The position numbers and the translations under genes were made by a program. Of a DNA stretch of 39,205 nucleotides, positions 14,967-22,798 are shown in pieces. Position 1 is the first letter of the stretch. Every line of letters begins with the position of its first letter. The DNA is from Actinomycetota bacterium (GTDB lineage Bacteria; Actinomycetota; Thermoleophilia; Gaiellales; Gaiellaceae): assembly GCA_003152275.1 (NCBI GenBank), contig PLZU01000040.1, positions 1-39,205 of the forward strand, read 5' to 3'. A model generated the notes under the pieces. It was given only the letters and a program-made list of their open reading frames with translations, was not told the origin of the DNA and did no database searches.

Positions 14967-16490
14967 CTAGGGCGTGGCGATTGTGCGGAACCGGCGAGGA
15001 TCGAGCTCCTCGAAGGCGCGCCGCTCGCGCCAGAGGCACATCAAGACGTAGACCGCGATCCCCGCCAGTACGGCGGCAGGTAGTCGGATCCCTGGAGCCA
15101 CGCCAATACTGATCAGCTCATGACGGAGCGCCCACGTCGCTGCCGCCATAACGACCGTCGCCTCGATGACTCCGCGCAACTCGCCGATGAACACGTTCGG
15201 TCTGACCTCGAGGAGCCGTCCCATAATGAATAGGCCCACGGGAACGATCGCGAAGGTGTTGGTGATTGCGTAGCCGGTCGCGACCCCGCGCACGCCGAAG
15301 TGGAGGCCCACGACGAAAGCGGTGGCGTCCAGTGCGAATGCGCATGCGGTGAACCGTAGGAGCAGGCCGGTCTTCGAACGGCTCTGCCACACGGCGCTGT
15401 TCAAGATGGCGAGCGATTGGATCAGCGCAACCCAGGCAAAGATTTGCACGATCGTCGTCGCACCGGTCCAGCGACGCCCCAGAACGACGGAAACGAAGTC
15501 GGGCGCGACGACGATCACCCCGGCCATGGCCGGAAACATGATCGTGGCGATGAGGCGCACCCCCCGCAGCCAGAGGGTTCGCATCTGCTTCAGATCGTCT
15601 TGAATGGTCGCGAAAGCGGGATAGAGCACGTTCTGCACCGGAGAGACGATTCGCTCGAACGGGATCAGGATCACGCTGTAGCTGAGCGAATAGATGCCGA
15701 GCGGCGCCGATCCGAGAAATCGCCCGACGAGCAGGTTGTCGAGGTTCCGGTCTCCGTACGTGAGGAACCGGGAGAAGAAGACGTTGCTGCTGAACCTCGC
15801 CATCCGCCGCAAGCTTTCGCGCGAGAACATGAACTGCGGCTTCCACGGCGAGAAGATCCAGATGGTGATCGTCGATGCGGCGCTGAGCGCCAGCGCCTGA
15901 AGAATCAGGCTCCACGCGCCGAGGCCGCCGACAGCGGCGGCGATCCCGACCACGGCCGATGCGACTGCAGCCGCCATCGCGCGAGTCTCCAGCGCTCGAA
16001 AGTTCATGCTTCGCCACAGAAGCGATGCTTGCGTCGTCGTGAGGGATCCGGTCAGGAGACCGCTGGCGATCGCGACAAACATCCAGCGAAGCCGGGGCTG
16101 CCCGTAGAACGAAGCGACATACGGTGAGACGAGTACTGCAACGCCGAAGCAGGCGAGGCTTAAGAACATCGAGAACCAGAACGCGGTGGAGCGATCGGCT
16201 TCGGTGATCGTCTTCAGCTGGACGAGGCTGGCGCTGAAACCTACGTCGGTGAGAAGTTGGATGAGACCGCTGAAGATGAGAACCATGCCCGCGAGACCGA
16301 AGTCCCGAGGTGTAAGCAGGTGCGCGAGGATGATCGTCATCGACGTGCGCGCGATCTGCGCCGTGAGCTGGGACGCTCCCTTCCACGCGAGACCCCTGCG
16401 AACGTTGCCGCCGAGCGCCGATCGCTCGGGGCGCCCGTACGCCGGATCATCCAAGGCGCCTGGCCCGGGCGGAGCGGGACCTTCTATCAC
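14967..16490 (-). CDS. Wzx/WzxC-like lipopolysaccharide or polysaccharide flippase (MOP superfamily)
   Basis: A 507-residue membrane protein with about 12-14 hydrophobic helices after a short hydrophilic N-terminus. RRGLAWKGASQLTAQIARTS leads into the first helix, then LAHLLTPRDFGLAGMVLIF, the opening motif of the colanic-acid exporter WzxC/TuaB group, and VGFSASLVQLK in the next segment. Members flip undecaprenyl-linked oligosaccharides across the cytoplasmic membrane, which places it after the sugar transferase and GT4 steps encoded at 6-10 kb. Length is normal for the family and no breaks are seen. ATG 16490 is used; its ribosome site is weak. The secreted adhesin-like gene ends 30 bases upstream on the same strand, so cotranscription is likely. 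Confidence 0.9.
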   Translation of the reverse strand: MIEGPAPPGPGALDDPAYGRPERSALGGNVRRGLAWKGASQLTAQIARTSMTIILAHLLTPRDFGLAGMVLIFSGLIQLLTDVGFSASLVQLKTITEADRSTAFWFSMFLSLACFGVAVLVSPYVASFYGQPRLRWMFVAIASGLLTGSLTTTQASLLWRSMNFRALETRAMAAAVASAVVGIAAAVGGLGAWSLILQALALSAASTITIWIFSPWKPQFMFSRESLRRMARFSSNVFFSRFLTYGDRNLDNLLVGRFLGSAPLGIYSLSYSVILIPFERIVSPVQNVLYPAFATIQDDLKQMRTLWLRGVRLIATIMFPAMAGVIVVAPDFVSVVLGRRWTGATTIVQIFAWVALIQSLAILNSAVWQSRSKTGLLLRFTACAFALDATAFVVGLHFGVRGVATGYAITNTFAIVPVGLFIMGRLLEVRPNVFIGELRGVIEATVVMAAATWALRHELISIGVAPGIRLPAAVLAGIAVYVLMCLWRERRAFEELDPRRFRTIATP

Positions 16491-16520
16491 TCCTCTACCG
16501 CCCGGGGACCTGGTGGGGTC

Positions 16521-18152
16521 TCACCCCGCGAATCTCAGCACAACGGAGGATCGCCTTCCGCGAGCGTCCGTGGCCGTGACCCGAAGCTGCACGCGGGTTA
16601 TTCGCCCCGTGCGTGTCAGCCGCAGCGAAAACGGTGTTTGCCCCGCGTTGACACTGACGCTGGGATGGGAGACGCGGCGAGCGAACCTGCGTGTACCGAG
16701 GACGCTGCCGCCGCCGAAGAAAACCGTTTTTCCGTGGGTGACGGCATCGATGCGCAAAGCAGCGGCTTCGTCGACCGCCAACGCGCCGCTCACGATGATC
16801 ACGTTCCCGCTGACTCGTGCGCGGAGCCCCGAATTTCCGCAATGGCTGACGCCGATGCGTGGCGGCTTCGTCGAGACAGTGAAGGGAATTACGAGTGTAT
16901 TTGCACCCGAAGTGTTCGTAGCGGCGACGAAAAGACGTCCCTTCGTAAGAGAGGCCGGCAGGAGAACGACGAGCGGCAACGCTTGTGACTGCGGCGCAGC
17001 CGTCGTGAAGATGGGCCCGCTCGCGGCGAGCTGATTCGTACCCAGTTGCGTGTGACTCATGAGTGTCAGCGGCTTGCCGGCGCTGTCCGCGGCGGTCACG
17101 GAAATGTTCGATGCGGCCTGCGTCTGCAACGCGGTGCTCAGGAGAAGCGAGGAGCCCTGCCGTCGCGCGAGGAGAGGCGTGCCGAACGCAGAGCAGCCGA
17201 GCGCCGCGACCGCAGTGCCGGTTGTGCTCGTGCCGCCGCCGCCGCCGCCGCCCGAAGCTCCGAGCTTCAAGGTGATCGTGTTGTCCGCTGGATTCAGCTC
17301 CGGCTCGACGAGGCTCGTGACGGTTGCCGTCGCGTCGAGCTCGCCGGCCTTTGTGACCGTCCCCCAGATCGTCACGTTCGTGCCCGTGCCGGGAGCGATC
17401 CAGGCGACGTCGCAGGTCAAGTCCGGCGCGGATCCGGTGCACCCGCTGCCGCGATCCGAGTACGTCTTTGTCACTGCGTATCCGTCAGGCAGGACGAGAT
17501 CGAGCCGTACCGCCGAGGCAGAGCCTTCGTTCTTGACCGAGACCTGGGCTATATAGCGAAGCTCCGATCCGACTGGAGGCGGGGTCGTTGCGTCCGCCGA
17601 GAGATCGACGTGGAGGTCCGGCGGAACGCCGCCGCCGCCGCCTCCGCCTCCTCCGCCGGATCCACCTCCGCCCGATCCACCTCCGCCTGACGAGCCGCCG
17701 CTCGCGCAGTCGAGCCGCAGGGCCAGGCCCCCGTGGCCGGGGGGCACCGTCAGCGCGCCGCTGGTCACCGAAAGCTGGGATGCATCGCCCGGCGCGTGGC
17801 ACCCGGCCTTCTGAGCCAGAACCTCGTAGGACCCGTCGAGGACGCTCCAACCGAACGCGCCGGAGGCACCGGTGACCTGTGGGTTCGTCGGGGTGGAAGG
17901 CGAAAGGATCGAGCTACCGCTCGCGACCTGCGCGAAAGGGCCCCCTGGGCCCGGACCGGAGAGGAGCGTCACGGTTGCGCCCGCCAGCGGGTGGCCGTTC
18001 TGGTCGATAACCCCCCCACACGAGCCGCAGGCCGAGCCGTCCCGAGAGCCGGCGGGCGCCGCGTTTGTTGCCCCGGCCGAAATCAAAGCCAGCGAAACGG
18101 TGAGCACCAGGGCAACCCCGTGCCGCGTGCGCCCTGACGGGCCCCCCAACAT
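16521..18152 (-). CDS. Large secreted multi-domain surface protein with Gly-rich linkers
   Basis: A 543-residue secreted protein. ATG 18152 has AGGGTGAAATC just upstream; residues 1-30 form a signal peptide (hydrophobic VALVLTVSLALISAG). In order: a Cys-containing Cna-B/carboxypeptidase-regulatory-like domain (GVIDQNGHPLAGATVTLL), a Ser-Gly then poly-Gly linker near residue 150, a DUF11-like domain (DLHVDLSADAT, QVSVKNEGSASAV, AELNPADN-type end read as PELNPADNTITLK), a second poly-Gly linker, and a long beta-rich C-terminal part with a CG pair and VTATDARGRRSSV ending. No LPXTG sorting signal or membrane anchor is seen at the C-terminus. It probably forms or binds the extracellular matrix. 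The linkers are encoded by CCG/CCT repeats that could vary in length. Confidence 0.78.
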   Translation of the reverse strand: MLGGPSGRTRHGVALVLTVSLALISAGATNAAPAGSRDGSACGSCGGVIDQNGHPLAGATVTLLSGPGPGGPFAQVASGSSILSPSTPTNPQVTGASGAFGWSVLDGSYEVLAQKAGCHAPGDASQLSVTSGALTVPPGHGGLALRLDCASGGSSGGGGSGGGGSGGGGGGGGGGVPPDLHVDLSADATTPPPVGSELRYIAQVSVKNEGSASAVRLDLVLPDGYAVTKTYSDRGSGCTGSAPDLTCDVAWIAPGTGTNVTIWGTVTKAGELDATATVTSLVEPELNPADNTITLKLGASGGGGGGGTSTTGTAVAALGCSAFGTPLLARRQGSSLLLSTALQTQAASNISVTAADSAGKPLTLMSHTQLGTNQLAASGPIFTTAAPQSQALPLVVLLPASLTKGRLFVAATNTSGANTLVIPFTVSTKPPRIGVSHCGNSGLRARVSGNVIIVSGALAVDEAAALRIDAVTHGKTVFFGGGSVLGTRRFARRVSHPSVSVNAGQTPFSLRLTRTGRITRVQLRVTATDARGRRSSVVLRFAG

Positions 18153-18285
18153 GATTTCACCCTGCCCCCGTCGCGGGCAGGCGGCAACCGGACCTTCGGC
18201 CAGTTTTCGACCCCTAATGCTCCACGGCCCCGCAAAATGAGTGAGAATGCGGAAGTCATCGTCATCCAGGGGAGAGGGGTAACGC
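18153..18285. promoter_or_regulatory. Divergent promoter region of surface protein and leader-peptide gene
   Basis: These 133 bases lie between the minus-strand surface protein and the plus-strand small peptide gene. I could not define reliable promoter boxes. The clear element is the ribosome binding site GGAGAGGGG (about 18271-18279), six bases before ATG 18286, one of the strongest in the window; the minus-strand AGGGTGAAATC serves the other gene. Confidence 0.5.
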
Positions 18286-18438
18286 ATGGACGATCAGACT
18301 GCAGGCAATCGGCCCGACGCGCACGAGGCGTACGAGGCACCGGCTCTTGTCGAGATCGGCTCGCTGCTCGAGCTGACCGCAACCTCGCACTACTCGTTCA
18401 TCGGCAGCGATCCAGTCATCAGCTCCGTTACGGGCTAA
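18286..18438 (+). CDS. Lasso-type RiPP leader-containing precursor peptide (orphan)
   Basis: A 50-residue peptide that starts MDDQTAGNRPDAHEA and carries Y16-E-A-P19-A-L21-V-E-I-G25-S-L-L-E-L-T31, an exact match to the lasso-peptide leader consensus Y..P.L...G.....T recognised by the RiPP recognition element (B1/PqqD-like). The predicted C-terminal core is about 17-18 residues, SHYSFIGSDPVISSVTG preceded by T33. The gene has a strong GGAGAGGGG site six bases before its ATG and a stem-loop after its stop, so it is very likely expressed. If cleaved after T33, Asp42 is at core position 9, a legal lasso ring size; if cleaved after A32, as the spacing in lariatin suggests, Asp is at position 10, outside known rings. 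No lasso cyclase (Asn-synthetase-like), protease or RRE gene is in the window. It converges on the ATP-grasp operon. Confidence 0.72.
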   Translation: MDDQTAGNRPDAHEAYEAPALVEIGSLLELTATSHYSFIGSDPVISSVTG

Positions 18439-18461
18439 GGCTAGAGAAGCAGCAGTTCCAA

Positions 18462-18486
18462 CCGATGAGCCGCGGCGGCTCATCGG
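18462..18486 (+). terminator. Stem-loop downstream of the leader-peptide gene
   Basis: CCGATGAGCCG (18462-18472) and CGGCTCATCGG (18476-18486) form an 11-bp perfect stem with a CGG loop, 24 bases after the TAA of the small peptide gene. There is no T tract, as is common for terminators or 3'-end stabilisers in high-GC actinobacteria. Being symmetrical, it could also serve the convergent ATP-grasp operon. Confidence 0.6.
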
Positions 18487-18643
18487 GCGTAACTGTGCGT
18501 CCGCCCCGAAGGTGGGGGCCGGAGCCTGCGGCCAGGTCGGCCCCCTCGCGTGCGCCTGCCAAGAGATCGATCGCAGCTGAGCACCACACGACGAAAGGCG
18601 GCATCAGTGTGTCGCATCCTCCCTCGCTCCGCGAGGTGAGAGC

Positions 18644-19699
18644 TCACAGAGCTCTCGACAGACGCGCAACGACCCACGGTCGAGCGAAGCGCGCGCCGGC
18701 GTCGAGAACGCGGCGTGCAGTCGCTGTGCGAGTCATTTGCGCGACGCGCGACGCCGTCTTCCTCCGCTGCCGCCCGACGCGCGGAGTGGGCTTTGGTCGC
18801 GACCATGAATACGCGTGCGCGGGCGGCCCGTCGAGCCGCCGGAGCTCGGCGGCGATGTGCGTCGCAAACCACTCCTGGTTCGGGAAATGAACGGAGTCGT
18901 AGGTCGCAGGGGCCATCATGATGATCGGGTTGGTGTTGATCTCCCACACCTGGACCTTGCCGTTGAGCAGCCCGTAATCGAATCGGCCGTAGTCGACGCC
19001 CGCGATCCGGGCAACGCTCAGCAACTCTTCGCGGTGTGGATTGGCTTCCAGATACGCCCTCTCCTCAGTGAGCTTGTTCCCGTCGAGGAGGCGTGGCCCC
19101 TTGAGCTGCCAGGCGTGATCGAAAACCAGATGTCTCGGAAGAATGCGGTCCCCGATCACGAACGCCGCGTACTTGCGATACATCCCGTCGGAGTCCGCGG
19201 TGTCGCAGAATTCCACCGCGAGCAACTCATCGATCCGCCGCAGGAGATAGGCGCGTGTGACAGCGAGCTCAAGGGCGTGCCGGTCGGGGAGGAGCGGCGT
19301 AAGCGGGCCCCAGTGCTCGCTTCGGTGCCGAACGAACACCGGATACCGCAGCCGGCCGAGTGCGTTGCGTAAGGGCAGCGCGGTGTAGCTGTTCACCTCT
19401 CGGGCGTGGAGCGTTTGTATGAGCTCGGTGCGGGACAGCACTGACGAAGGTCTATTGAGCAGCAGTGGCGGTGAGCTCGACTCGGACAGTTCGAGCCACG
19501 CTTCGTCGGCGAGCGACGTTTCATCCGGCGTCAGACGCTCGAGATCGCAGAACACCACCGTCGCGGCTTCCACCACCCGGCCGTTGAACAGCTCGTCGTA
19601 GCTCAGCACTTCGACGATCTCGCGTACCTCGCGACCCCAGGTCGCGAGGTAGGTCTCGACCGTATCCCGGAACTGCTCTGTGAGGACGTATGTGATCAC
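18644..19699 (-). CDS. ATP-grasp ligase-like protein, paralogue 2
   Basis: A 351-residue protein paralogous to the product of 22782-23864. Shared landmarks in order: WGRE near 21, YDEL, CDLERL near 51, LNRPSSVL near 81, YPVFVR.RSEHWGP near 119-132, VEFCDT near 162, YRKYAAF, ILPRH, EERAYLEANPHREEL near 212-226, then D236-Y-G-R-F-D-Y-G and E253-I-N255-T-N257-P. The last two blocks look like the magnesium/ATP-binding end of an ATP-grasp fold (acidic residue, then E-x-N-x-N), so the protein probably makes an amide or ester bond with ATP. The C-terminal 50 residues are Arg-rich and unlike paralogue 1. Its ATG overlaps the acetyltransferase stop (ATGA). It is the last gene of the operon and faces the leader-peptide gene. 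Substrate unknown. Confidence 0.68.
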   Translation of the reverse strand: MITYVLTEQFRDTVETYLATWGREVREIVEVLSYDELFNGRVVEAATVVFCDLERLTPDETSLADEAWLELSESSSPPLLLNRPSSVLSRTELIQTLHAREVNSYTALPLRNALGRLRYPVFVRHRSEHWGPLTPLLPDRHALELAVTRAYLLRRIDELLAVEFCDTADSDGMYRKYAAFVIGDRILPRHLVFDHAWQLKGPRLLDGNKLTEERAYLEANPHREELLSVARIAGVDYGRFDYGLLNGKVQVWEINTNPIIMMAPATYDSVHFPNQEWFATHIAAELRRLDGPPAHAYSWSRPKPTPRVGRQRRKTASRVAQMTRTATARRVLDAGARFARPWVVARLSRAL

Positions 19700-20307
19700 G
19701 ACACCACGGCAGAACGCTGCTCGACTGAGTGACGGATCGGCACACCGAACCTGTTGAGCAGCACGACGACGGTGTCACGCGCGAGGATCTGGTAGCCGAG
19801 CTTCTCGAGGATTAGATGAGGAGTCGCCGGATTTCGCGGGCTGATGTGTCCCACCGCATGGCTCGCGCCCTGCTCGATCATGGCGGCCCGCATCCCGCGT
19901 AGCAGTGCTTCGCCGATGCCACGGCGGCGTGCCGATCGGTCGACATGGACGCCATAGAAATACAGCTGCTCAGGACCGGGGCGCACGGGGATGCGGTAGT
20001 GGTCGAGGCGGAGCGGCTTCGAGGTGATGAAGACCGCGGCCTTGATTGCGCGATTGCTGCCCCGAACGACGAAGCAGTCATCGCCTCGTTCGAACCGCCG
20101 CTGCAGTCGGCGTCGGCGCCGCGTCCTCTGGATCCTGAGGCGACCTGCGCCATAGAGATCGGCGAGTACGGGAACGTCGTCGAGCGTGGCGGGCTCGAAG
20201 CTGGCGGGCGGAGGCGATCCGGCGGAGATCATCAGCGCGCCCTGGACAAAGAGCAAGGTCTCGACATCGACGAGCTTTCGCGCGCGACGGACGACACGTT
20301 CCCGCAC
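19696..20307 (-). CDS. GNAT-family N-acetyltransferase
   Basis: A protein of up to 203 residues with the GNAT acyl-CoA motif A, VHVDRSARRRGIGEALLRG (R-R-x-G-[IL]-G-type pyrophosphate loop), and a following HISPRNPATPHLILEKLGYQ segment, the Asn and C-terminal strand region of the fold. GNAT enzymes transfer an acyl group, usually acetyl, from CoA to an amine. The first 40 residues are poorly family-like, so a start nearer ASFEPATLDD is possible; GTG 20307 is the outermost. It sits between the importer ATPase and ATP-grasp 2 with an 8-base gap and a 4-base overlap, so it is clearly part of the same transcript. A role in N-acylating an amino acid or peptide made by the ligases is inferred. Confidence 0.8.
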   Translation of the reverse strand: MRERVVRRARKLVDVETLLFVQGALMISAGSPPPASFEPATLDDVPVLADLYGAGRLRIQRTRRRRRLQRRFERGDDCFVVRGSNRAIKAAVFITSKPLRLDHYRIPVRPGPEQLYFYGVHVDRSARRRGIGEALLRGMRAAMIEQGASHAVGHISPRNPATPHLILEKLGYQILARDTVVVLLNRFGVPIRHSVEQRSAVVS

Positions 20308-20315
20308 GTTCGCGG

Positions 20316-21149
20316 TCAGATTCCTGCCAGCGGCACGCGAGTGTACAGGCGGTTCGCGATGAACGATCTTGTCCGCGCGTGTCTGGGTGCGGTGAAGATC
20401 GCTTCGGGCGGTCCTTGCTCGACGATGATGCCGGCGTCCATGACGAGCACCCGATCCGACACCTCACGGATGAAGCTGAGCTCGTGTGACACCACGATCA
20501 TGGTCATGCCCTCGTCGCAAAGCTCGCGGATCACGTCGATGACTTCGCCGGTCATCTCCGGATCGAGCGCGCTTGTCGGCTCGTCAAAGAGCATCAGGGC
20601 AGGGTTCATCGCCAGGGCGCGTGCGATCGCGACACGTTGCTGCTGTCCACCCGACAGTTGCGCCGGATACGTGTCACGCTTGTCGCCAAGGCCGACCCGC
20701 ATCAGTAGCTGCTCGGCCGTCGCCTTCGCCTCGTCTTTCGGCGCTCCAAGGACCCGGAGGGGGCCCGACATGACGTTCTCGAGCGCCGTGAGGTGTGGAA
20801 ACAGATTGAAGCGCTGGAACACGAGTCCGATCTCGCGCCGGCGACGCGCAATCTCGCGAGGTTTACTCGGCCTTCGGCGGCCGTTTCCGTCGACCGTGTA
20901 ACCCATGAGGTCGCCGTTGACCTGAACGGTTCCGGAATCGACGCGCTCGAGATGGTTGAGGCAGCGCAGCAGCGTCGTCTTCCCGGAGCCAGAGATGCCG
21001 ATGAGTGAAACGACTTCGCCTTCTGCGACGGAGACCGAGACACCGCGAAGGACGTGGAGGTTGCCGAAGAACTTGTGAACGTCGGTCAGTTCGACCACGA
21101 CCGCGGACTTGCGCGCGACCTCTTCCATCTGTGCGAGCGCAGTCGCCAT
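20316..21149 (-). CDS. Polar amino-acid ABC transporter ATPase (GlnQ/HisP type)
   Basis: A 277-residue ATPase: Walker A GISGSGKTT, the Q-loop FQRFNLFPHLTALENV, a canonical signature LSGGQQQRVAIARALA, Walker B ALMLFDEPTSALDPE, and switch His in VSHELSFI. FNLFPHLT is a hallmark of the polar amino-acid uptake (PAAT) family. A loop after residue 80 (GYTVDGNGRRRPSK) is slightly longer than in GlnQ. ATG 21149 shares one base with the permease stop (TGATG), which decides the start over an open extension upstream. With the permease and binding protein it completes an importer, and together with the flanking ligases it suggests that the imported compound is an amino-acid substrate or that the product is recaptured. 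Confidence 0.93.
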   Translation of the reverse strand: MATALAQMEEVARKSAVVVELTDVHKFFGNLHVLRGVSVSVAEGEVVSLIGISGSGKTTLLRCLNHLERVDSGTVQVNGDLMGYTVDGNGRRRPSKPREIARRRREIGLVFQRFNLFPHLTALENVMSGPLRVLGAPKDEAKATAEQLLMRVGLGDKRDTYPAQLSGGQQQRVAIARALAMNPALMLFDEPTSALDPEMTGEVIDVIRELCDEGMTMIVVSHELSFIREVSDRVLVMDAGIIVEQGPPEAIFTAPRHARTRSFIANRLYTRVPLAGI

Positions 21150-21946
21150 CACCGCGTGCTCCGTGTCCACCCGGCCAAGGCGGGTGACGGTCGCCCGATC
21201 AGTCGCTCTCGGAGTCCGAGCTTCTGCTCGCCCGTAGGAGCCGCAAGTTTCGCCTCCAGCCAACGCTGGATGACAGCCCAGACCGTGGTCAGCATCAGGT
21301 AGTAGAGGGCGACGACGATGAAGATCTCAAACGTGCGGAACGTCACCGAGTTGGTCTCCTGGGCGTTGAGGAACATCTCTTCCACGCCGATCACGCTGAG
21401 CAAGGACGTCACCTTCATCATGTTGTTGAAGTCGTTGCCAAGCGGCGGGATCATGACTCGCAAGGCCTGCGGCAAGATCACATGACGCATTGCGCGGCCG
21501 CGTGTCATGCCGATCGACTCCGCGGCCTCCAGCTGCCCATCATCGACCGAGTCGATCGAGGCACGGATGATCTCCGCCATGTACGCGCTCTCGTTGATCC
21601 CGAGCGTGATGATTCCGGCCTGGATCGCACCTGAGAACCCGGCGCCGAAGATGGTGATGTCGGAAAACGAGTAGAGACCGAGTGCGGCGAGCCCGTCGTA
21701 GACCAAGACGAGCTGCACAAGAAGTGGAGTACCGCGCAGGAGCCAGACATAGGTCCAGGCGCCTGCCCTCAAGCCGCGATATCTGCTTCGCCGCGCGAAA
21801 TCGATCGCGAAGCCAAGCACTACCCCGAGAAGTTGCGCGAGAACGGAGATGTAGATCGTCCGCCAGAGTCCCAGCAGAAACGAATGCGACGGATGCACGA
21901 GCTGATGCTCGAAGTACGGCCAGGAGAAATGAAGTGCGGCTAGCAA
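21149..21946 (-). CDS. Polar amino-acid ABC transporter permease (HisM/GlnP type)
   Basis: A 265-residue inner-membrane permease of the His/Glu/Gln/Arg/opine family. It has about five hydrophobic helices, LLRGTPLLVQL in the first half (the family RGTP motif) and, in the second half, the EAA coupling loop EAAESIGMTRGRAMRHVILPQALRVMIPPLGNDF that docks to the ATPase (split: EAAESIGMTRG... VILPQALR... PPLGND). The N-terminus carries a short hydrophilic lead; ATG 21946 lies 12 bases after the binding-protein stop. Both permease domains would be formed by a homodimer, since no second permease gene is present. Substrate specificity within polar amino acids cannot be read from it. Confidence 0.93.
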   Translation of the reverse strand: MLAALHFSWPYFEHQLVHPSHSFLLGLWRTIYISVLAQLLGVVLGFAIDFARRSRYRGLRAGAWTYVWLLRGTPLLVQLVLVYDGLAALGLYSFSDITIFGAGFSGAIQAGIITLGINESAYMAEIIRASIDSVDDGQLEAAESIGMTRGRAMRHVILPQALRVMIPPLGNDFNNMMKVTSLLSVIGVEEMFLNAQETNSVTFRTFEIFIVVALYYLMLTTVWAVIQRWLEAKLAAPTGEQKLGLRERLIGRPSPALAGWTRSTR

Positions 21947-21958
21947 CGTCGACGCCTC

Positions 21959-22798
21959 TCAGCGTTTCAGCATGTCCGCGAGCAGGCCCCACTTCGCAAA
22001 GATCTTCCGCGCTGTTCCGTTGGCGTCGATCTGTTTGAACGCTTGCGCGATCGCGTTGTGTAGCGGCCGATTGTCCTTCAGCGTGGCAACGCCGAACTTC
22101 TCCGGGTCGAACGTAAGCCCCGTCGACTGCACGCCGCCGATCTTGGCGACGAGGTACGCGGCCGTCTCTCGCGTCGTCGCGTACGCATCGACGTGGCCAA
22201 CCACAAGTTGCTGGAATGCGTCCGAGTCGCGCTGGAACATTTGGACCTTCAGCGCCGGCTTGCCGGCTTTCGCGCACGCCGTGACCTGCGCGGCAAGCGC
22301 TATCGAGAAGCCTGTTCCGGTTTCGACCGCCACGCTCTTACCGCACAGACTGGCGATACCCGAGATGTGCAGGGGGTTGCCCTTTCGGACGAGCAGGGCG
22401 CGCCCCGAAGCCCCGTAGTCGACGAAGTCCACGACCTTCCGGCGGTCGGGACGGTCGCGAAGCTCCGACATGATCGCGTCGCAGTGTCCAGCCTGGAGTG
22501 AGGGGATGATCGAGGCGAAGACCGTGTTGATCCAGACGGGTTTCAGGCCGAGTTGTTTCGCGACCGCGTTGCCGAGGTCGATGTCGAGGCCAACCGGCTT
22601 GTGCTGCGGTCCCATCGATTCGAGCGGTGGTGACGTCAGGTCGGAGCAGAACTGCAGCTCGCCTCCATGCGAGAGGGACGACGAGGGGACTGGAATCGTG
22701 GCGCGCTGCCGTGCAAACGCCTGCTGGGTGACGACTGCGCACGCGAGCGCCGCGAAGATGACGACAGCCGCGCGGCTTCGCCTAGGGATGGCCGGCAC
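21959..22798 (-). CDS. Extracellular amino-acid-binding protein (SBP family 3)
   Basis: A 279-residue family-3 solute-binding protein. Residues 1-32 form a signal peptide (RRSRAAVVIFAALACAVV then AFA-RQRA); no lipobox Cys is at the cleavage site. The mature protein begins GGELQFCSDLTSPPLESM, followed by VGLDIDLGNAVAKQLG and CDAIMSELRDRPDRRKVVDFVDYG, the classical ligand-binding blocks of polar amino-acid receptors, including the Arg expected to hold the alpha-carboxylate in the ELRDRPDR region. The GTG/ATG start region overlaps the end of ATP-grasp 1 by 17 bases, so the two are translated together, an unusually tight link between a periplasmic receptor and a ligase. The ligand is probably an amino acid or a close derivative. 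Confidence 0.92.
   Translation of the reverse strand: MPAIPRRSRAAVVIFAALACAVVTQQAFARQRATIPVPSSSLSHGGELQFCSDLTSPPLESMGPQHKPVGLDIDLGNAVAKQLGLKPVWINTVFASIIPSLQAGHCDAIMSELRDRPDRRKVVDFVDYGASGRALLVRKGNPLHISGIASLCGKSVAVETGTGFSIALAAQVTACAKAGKPALKVQMFQRDSDAFQQLVVGHVDAYATTRETAAYLVAKIGGVQSTGLTFDPEKFGVATLKDNRPLHNAIAQAFKQIDANGTARKIFAKWGLLADMLKR

Noticed and set aside
17228-17260. CRISPR or tandem-repeat array
   Set aside because: The repeat is simple CCG encoding poly-Gly in a surface protein; no spacer-repeat structure anywhere in the window.
18480-18643. A second small peptide gene on the minus strand after ATP-grasp 2 (MRHTDAAFRR...)
   Set aside because: It is Arg-rich without a leader motif and its GGGAGG touches the ATG; it looks like a shadow.
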